DNA from: JAAZNF01 sp964561025
GTDB taxonomy: Bacteria > Myxococcota > B64-G9
Length of the DNA stretch: 64,000 bases
Direction: 5' to 3'
NCBI GenBank assembly: GCA_964561025.1
Contig: CAZLNM010000010.1
Location: 8,892 to 72,891 of the forward strand
Positions 60,742 through 64,000 of this stretch are shown here, one piece after another. Each line of letters begins with the position of its first letter. The first letter of the stretch is position 1. The notes beneath the pieces are model-generated. The model was not told the origin of the DNA, did no database searches, and saw nothing but the letters and a program-made list of their open reading frames with translations. A program made the translations under genes and the position numbers.

Positions 60742-62588
60742 TGCCGCGCTTTTCGAGCGAAAAGGACCTGGAATCCTACCGCCAGAAGGTCGCCGCCGGC
60801 CGCGCCCCGGATCGGCGCGCGGTGGCGGTGTGCGCTGGAACCGGCTGCAAGGCCTTCGGCTCGGCGAAACTCTTGCCGGTGTTCGAGGCCGAGCTCGCCA
60901 AGGCCTCCCTCCAGGGGAAGATCGAGCTTCGCGCCACCGGCTGCCACGGCTTCTGCGAGCGCGGCCCGCTGGTGCTCATCTTCCCAGCGGGAAGGCTGTA
61001 TACCAAGGTGAAGCCCGAGGACGTGCCCGAGATCGTGCGCGAGGATCTCGCCGGCGGCCGGGTGGTGGAGCGGCTTCTGTACCGCGACCCGGTGAGCGGC
61101 AAGGTGTACGAGAAGGAGGAGGACATCCCCTTCTACAAGCACCAGCAGCGCCTGGTGCTCAAGAACAACGGCCTGCTCGATCCCGCCAGCCTGGATGACT
61201 ACCTGGCCCTGGGCGGCTACCGGGCGCTGGCCAAGGCCTTCGCCATGGGCCCCGAGAAGGTGCTCGAGGAGGTCAAGAAGTCGGGCCTGCGCGGGCGCGG
61301 CGGGGCGGGGTTCTGGACCGGGCGCAAGTGGGAGATCTGCCGGGCCGCCCCCGGCCCGGACAAGGTGATCATCTGCAACGCCGACGAGGGCGACCCCGGG
61401 GCCTTCATGGATCGCTCGGTGATCGAGGGCAACCCGCACTCGGTGCTGGAGGGCATGCTGATCGGGGCCTTTGCGATTGGCGCCAACACCGGCTGCGTGT
61501 ACATCCGCCAGGAGTACCCGCTGGCGGTGGAGCGCCTGGGCCGGGCGGTGGCCGCGGCGCGCGAGGCGGGGCTCTTGGGCGAGAACATCCTGGGCAGCGG
61601 CTTCGCCTTCGATCTGCGCATCTACCGCGGCGGCGGGGCCTTCGTGTGCGGCGAGGAGAGCGCCATGATCGCCTCCATCGAGGGGCGGCGCGGCGTGCCG
61701 CGGCGGCGCCCGCCCTACCCGGCGCAGTCGGGGCTGTGGGGCCGGCCCACCAACATCAACAACGTGGAGACCTGGGCCAACGTGCCCTGGATCGTCGATC
61801 GGGGCGCGGACTGGTACCGCGCCATCGGCACCGAGAAGTCCACCGGCACCAAGATCTTCTCGCTGGTGGGCAAGGTGAACAACACCGGCCTGGTGGAAGT
61901 CCCCATGGGCATCTCCTTGCGCCAGATCGTCTTCGACATCGGCGGGGGCATCCCGGGAGGGAAGAAGTTCAAGGCGGTGCAGACCGGCGGCCCCTCCGGC
62001 GGTTGCCTGCCCGCGTCCAAGCTGGACATCCCGGTGGACTTCGACACCCTGGTGCGCGAGGGCGCCATGATGGGCTCGGGGGGCATGATCGTGATGGACG
62101 AGTCCACCTGCATGGTGGACGTGGCGCGCTACTTCCTCAACTTCCTCAAGTTCGAGTCCTGCGGAAACTGCACCAGTTGCCGCGACGGGCTGTACCAGCT
62201 CCACCGACTGTTCACCGACATCGCCGAGGGACGCGGCTCGGAGCACACGCTCGAGCTCGTCGAGGAGCTGGCGCGCACGGTGAAGGCCACCTCGCTGTGC
62301 GCGCTCGGCTCCACCGCGGTCAACCCGGTGGAGTCGACGCTCAAGTACTTCCGCGAGGAGATCCTGGCCCACGTGCGCGATCGCCGCTGCCCGGCCAAGG
62401 TGTGCAAGGCGCTGATCACCTACACCATCAACGACAAGTGCAACGGCTGCACCCTGTGCGCCAAGCGCTGCCCGCAGCAGGCCATCACCGGCGTGGTCAA
62501 GAAGCTGCACGTCATCGACCAGCAGAAGTGCATCAAGTGCGGCATCTGCCTGGACGTGTGCAAGCAGGACGCGGTGTGGGTGGAGTGA
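60741..62588 (+). CDS. nuoF: NuoF/HndC-like NAD(H)- and FMN-binding subunit with extra ferredoxin domains
   Basis: 615 residues. N-terminal [2Fe-2S] thioredoxin-like domain (VCAGTGCKAFGS, GCHGFCERGP), then the NuoF core with NADH site GLRGRGGAGFWTGRKW, FMN site ICNADEGDPGAFMDR, GGAFVCGEESAMIASIEG, and [4Fe-4S] site ESCGNCTSCRDG. Two more [4Fe-4S] clusters close the chain (CNGCTLCAKRCP, CIKCGICLDVCK). This is the HndC/HydB layout of bifurcating or ferredoxin-linked enzymes, not the short Nuo complex I form. Electrons from the oxidoreductase could enter here and reduce NAD. Confidence 0.93.
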   Translation: MPRFSSEKDLESYRQKVAAGRAPDRRAVAVCAGTGCKAFGSAKLLPVFEAELAKASLQGKIELRATGCHGFCERGPLVLIFPAGRLYTKVKPEDVPEIVREDLAGGRVVERLLYRDPVSGKVYEKEEDIPFYKHQQRLVLKNNGLLDPASLDDYLALGGYRALAKAFAMGPEKVLEEVKKSGLRGRGGAGFWTGRKWEICRAAPGPDKVIICNADEGDPGAFMDRSVIEGNPHSVLEGMLIGAFAIGANTGCVYIRQEYPLAVERLGRAVAAAREAGLLGENILGSGFAFDLRIYRGGGAFVCGEESAMIASIEGRRGVPRRRPPYPAQSGLWGRPTNINNVETWANVPWIVDRGADWYRAIGTEKSTGTKIFSLVGKVNNTGLVEVPMGISLRQIVFDIGGGIPGGKKFKAVQTGGPSGGCLPASKLDIPVDFDTLVREGAMMGSGGMIVMDESTCMVDVARYFLNFLKFESCGNCTSCRDGLYQLHRLFTDIAEGRGSEHTLELVEELARTVKATSLCALGSTAVNPVESTLKYFREEILAHVRDRRCPAKVCKALITYTINDKCNGCTLCAKRCPQQAITGVVKKLHVIDQQKCIKCGICLDVCKQDAVWVE

Positions 62589-62595
62589 GGCGGCC

Positions 62596-63348
62596 ATGGC
62601 CATTCGCATTTTCATCGACGAGCAGGAAGTGAAGGCCGAGCCGGGCGAGAGCGTGCTCATGGTAGCGCGGCGCGAGGGCTTCGACATCCCGGCCCTGTGC
62701 TACCACGAGGCGGTGGAGAGCATCGGCGCCTGCCGCCTGTGCCTGGTGGAGGTTCGCGCCGGCGCGCGGCCGGGGATCTCCACCTCCTGCAACATGAAGG
62801 CCGAGGACGGCCTGCGCATCAGCACCGACTCGCCCGAGATCCGCCGCGACCGGGCCACCAACCTGGAGCTCCTCTTGCTGCGCGCCCCGGGGAGCCCGGT
62901 GCTGCGCGAGCTGGCCGCGCGCTGGGGGGTGCGGCCGCGCTTGCAGCCGCCGCCCGACGCGGGGATCGCCAACTGCATCCTGTGCGAGCTGTGCGTGCGG
63001 GTGTGCGCGGCCCTCGGGCACAACGCCCTGGCCGCCGTGGGCCGGGGCGAGAAGAAGCGGGTCGGCCCGGCCTTCGGCAAGCCCGCGGAGGGCTGCGTGG
63101 GGTGCGGCGCCTGCCTGTCGGTGTGCCCCACCCGTTGCATCGTCATGAAGGACACCCCGGCCACGCGCACCATCTGGGGCCAGAGCTTCGAGTTCCACCA
63201 CTGCCAGGTGTGCGGGCAGCCGGTGATCACCGAAAAACACCGCGCCTTCGCCATCGCCAAGCGCGGTCTGCCGGAGGATTATTACGATGTGTGCGAGCCC
63301 TGCAAGCAGTCCCAGGCCAGCCAGCGATTCGCCGGCGTGGTCTGGTGA
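62596..63348 (+). CDS. NuoG-like N-terminal iron-sulfur protein without hydrogenase domain
   Basis: 250 residues. Plant-type [2Fe-2S] site (LCYHEAVESIGACRLCLVEV and later STSCNM), then two [4Fe-4S] sites (CILCELCVRVC, CVGCGACLSVCP), then a C-terminal pair CQVCGQ and CEPCKQ that could hold zinc or iron. The HxxxCxxCxxxxxC segment that binds another cluster in NuoG is missing, and there is no [FeFe] H-cluster domain, so the protein is not itself a hydrogenase. It should relay electrons between NuoE/F and a partner outside the window. Confidence 0.85.
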   Translation: MAIRIFIDEQEVKAEPGESVLMVARREGFDIPALCYHEAVESIGACRLCLVEVRAGARPGISTSCNMKAEDGLRISTDSPEIRRDRATNLELLLLRAPGSPVLRELAARWGVRPRLQPPPDAGIANCILCELCVRVCAALGHNALAAVGRGEKKRVGPAFGKPAEGCVGCGACLSVCPTRCIVMKDTPATRTIWGQSFEFHHCQVCGQPVITEKHRAFAIAKRGLPEDYYDVCEPCKQSQASQRFAGVVW

Positions 63349-63364
63349 GAAGGCGCCACCGCTC

Positions 63365-63778
63365 GTGGTGGGAGCGGTCGAGCGCACCCTGGTGGTGATG
63401 CCGCGGCGCTGCATCGGCTGCCGCACCTGCGAGCTGGCCTGTTCGTTCGCCCACGGCGGCCCGGGGCGCATGGCGCGCGCGCGCATCCGGGTCCACCCGG
63501 CGGGCGAGAAGCGCTTCGTGCAGATCACCTGCCTGCAGTGCGAGAACGCCGCCTGCGCCAAGGTGTGCCCGGTCCAGGCCATCGCTCGCGACGAGCGCAC
63601 CCGGGCGCTGGTGGTCTCGCCGGAACGCTGCGTGGGCTGCGGCCTGTGCGAGGCCGCCTGTCCCTTCGGCCACATGCATTTCGACCGGGAGACGCGACGG
63701 GCCGAGAAGTGCGATCTGTGCGGGGGCAACCCGGCCTGCGCCGCCTTCTGCCCCGCCAAGGCGCTGGAGTACCGCTGA
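63365..63778 (+). CDS. HycB-like ferredoxin with four [4Fe-4S] motifs
   Basis: 137 residues from GTG 63365; GTG 63368 and ATG 63398 are alternatives. Four clusters: CIGCRTCELAC, CLQCENAACAKVCP, CVGCGLCEAACP, CDLCGGNPACAAFCP. This is the polyferredoxin type that carries electrons to molybdenum/tungsten or hydrogenase subunits (HycB, DmsB, AorA types). The catalytic partner is probably encoded after the window. Confidence 0.9.
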   Translation: MVGAVERTLVVMPRRCIGCRTCELACSFAHGGPGRMARARIRVHPAGEKRFVQITCLQCENAACAKVCPVQAIARDERTRALVVSPERCVGCGLCEAACPFGHMHFDRETRRAEKCDLCGGNPACAAFCPAKALEYR

Positions 63779-64000
63779 TGGAAGAGGTCAAGGTCAAGAT
63801 CCCGCCCGGCCGCATCTGCATCCACGACGGGCGCTGCCCCAACGGCTGCTCGCTCATGAACCGGCGCAAGCTGTTCTCGGGCAAGGCGGCCATCACCGCG
63901 GCGGTGCGCTTGCGCGGCAAGATGGGGCTGATCCACTTCAACCCGCTGTACGGCGTCTTCGAGTACCAGTGCGACCTGCCCTTGAAGAAGGGCGACGTGG
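63778..64000 (+). CDS. Unknown protein, 3' partial
   Basis: 74 residues visible from ATG 63778, whose A is shared with the upstream stop. It contains CIHDGRCPNGCSLMN (Cys-x5-Cys-x3-Cys) and CDLPLKKGD, perhaps a metal site, then a beta-rich region (GLIHFNPLYGVFEYQ). I do not recognise the family. The frame stays open to the window edge. Confidence 0.7.
   Translation, partial: MEEVKVKIPPGRICIHDGRCPNGCSLMNRRKLFSGKAAITAAVRLRGKMGLIHFNPLYGVFEYQCDLPLKKGDV

Noticed and set aside
62596..63348. Electron-bifurcating [FeFe]-hydrogenase subunit (HndD/HydA)
   Set aside because: The N-terminal iron-sulfur part matches, but there is no H-cluster domain, and the chain ends at 250 residues with a stop codon.

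Overview
The window is GC-rich, densely coded and carries many genes of a predatory/social deltaproteobacterial (Myxococcota-type) cell: Hanks-type Ser/Thr kinases with PEGA tails, FHA proteins, PilZ proteins, a MYXO-CTERM surface protein, myxobacterial-type outer-membrane beta-barrels and an AgmX/PglI-tail protein. The right end carries a ferredoxin-dependent 2-oxoacid oxidoreductase with NuoE/NuoF-like subunits, which points to anaerobic or fermentative metabolism. I infer an anaerobic or facultative Myxococcota-like lineage; no rRNA or tRNA is present to settle it. Two runs of exactly ten N (12254-12263, 32296-32305) show that this is a scaffolded draft assembly.

Layout. 1-4.65 kb: a VWA-like protein and a very large secreted/membrane protein. 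4.85-10.9 kb (minus): an operon of a Ser/Thr kinase that ends in a periplasmic c-type heme motif, a DUF3373-type coiled-coil porin and a lipase-like lipoprotein. 11-15.9 kb: a His-rich metal transporter, a second PEGA kinase, a coiled-coil protein and a secreted protein. 15.9-17.1 kb: an OsmC protein and a solitary ribosomal protein L3 gene. 17.2-28.9 kb: an eight-gene set (two beta-barrels, a periplasmic TPR protein, a giant TPR protein, a TPR lipoprotein, a small secreted protein, an FHA-TM-TonB-like protein, a third beta-barrel) that matches, in protein types and order, the envelope part of the Myxococcus Glt (gliding) and Nfs (spore-coat) machines. No AglRQS/TolQR-type motor genes occur in the window.

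29-36.9 kb: signalling genes - a degenerate PilZ protein, an eight-domain hybrid kinase, a second histidine kinase, a FecR-like protein and a c-di-GMP-type PilZ protein. 36.9-45.8 kb: a large YCF48-repeat/Cys-rich MYXO-CTERM protein, FHA protein, GreB, MalQ, a lipoprotein-thioredoxin-acyltransferase operon and another PilZ protein. 45.8-52.9 kb: a 7TM-HD phosphodiesterase, alpha/beta hydrolase, CDF and CorA transporters, a putative zinc peptidase and a lipoprotein. 52.9-56.6 kb: glutamine synthetase without the adenylylation tyrosine, a stand-alone MshEN-type protein, and PurA. 56.8-64 kb: a P-loop ATPase, the four-subunit VOR/KOR enzyme, NuoE-, NuoF- and NuoG-like proteins, a four-cluster ferredoxin and the start of a further gene.

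Theme: cyclic-dinucleotide and phosphorylation signalling (PilZ x3, MshEN, GGDEF-like, 7TM-HD, two STKs, two histidine kinases, FHA x2) surrounds an envelope-spanning machine. Promoters are readable: many genes have a TTGnnn/17-18 nt/TAnnnT pair, and two PilZ genes have it placed so that the transcript should begin at the start codon (leaderless).
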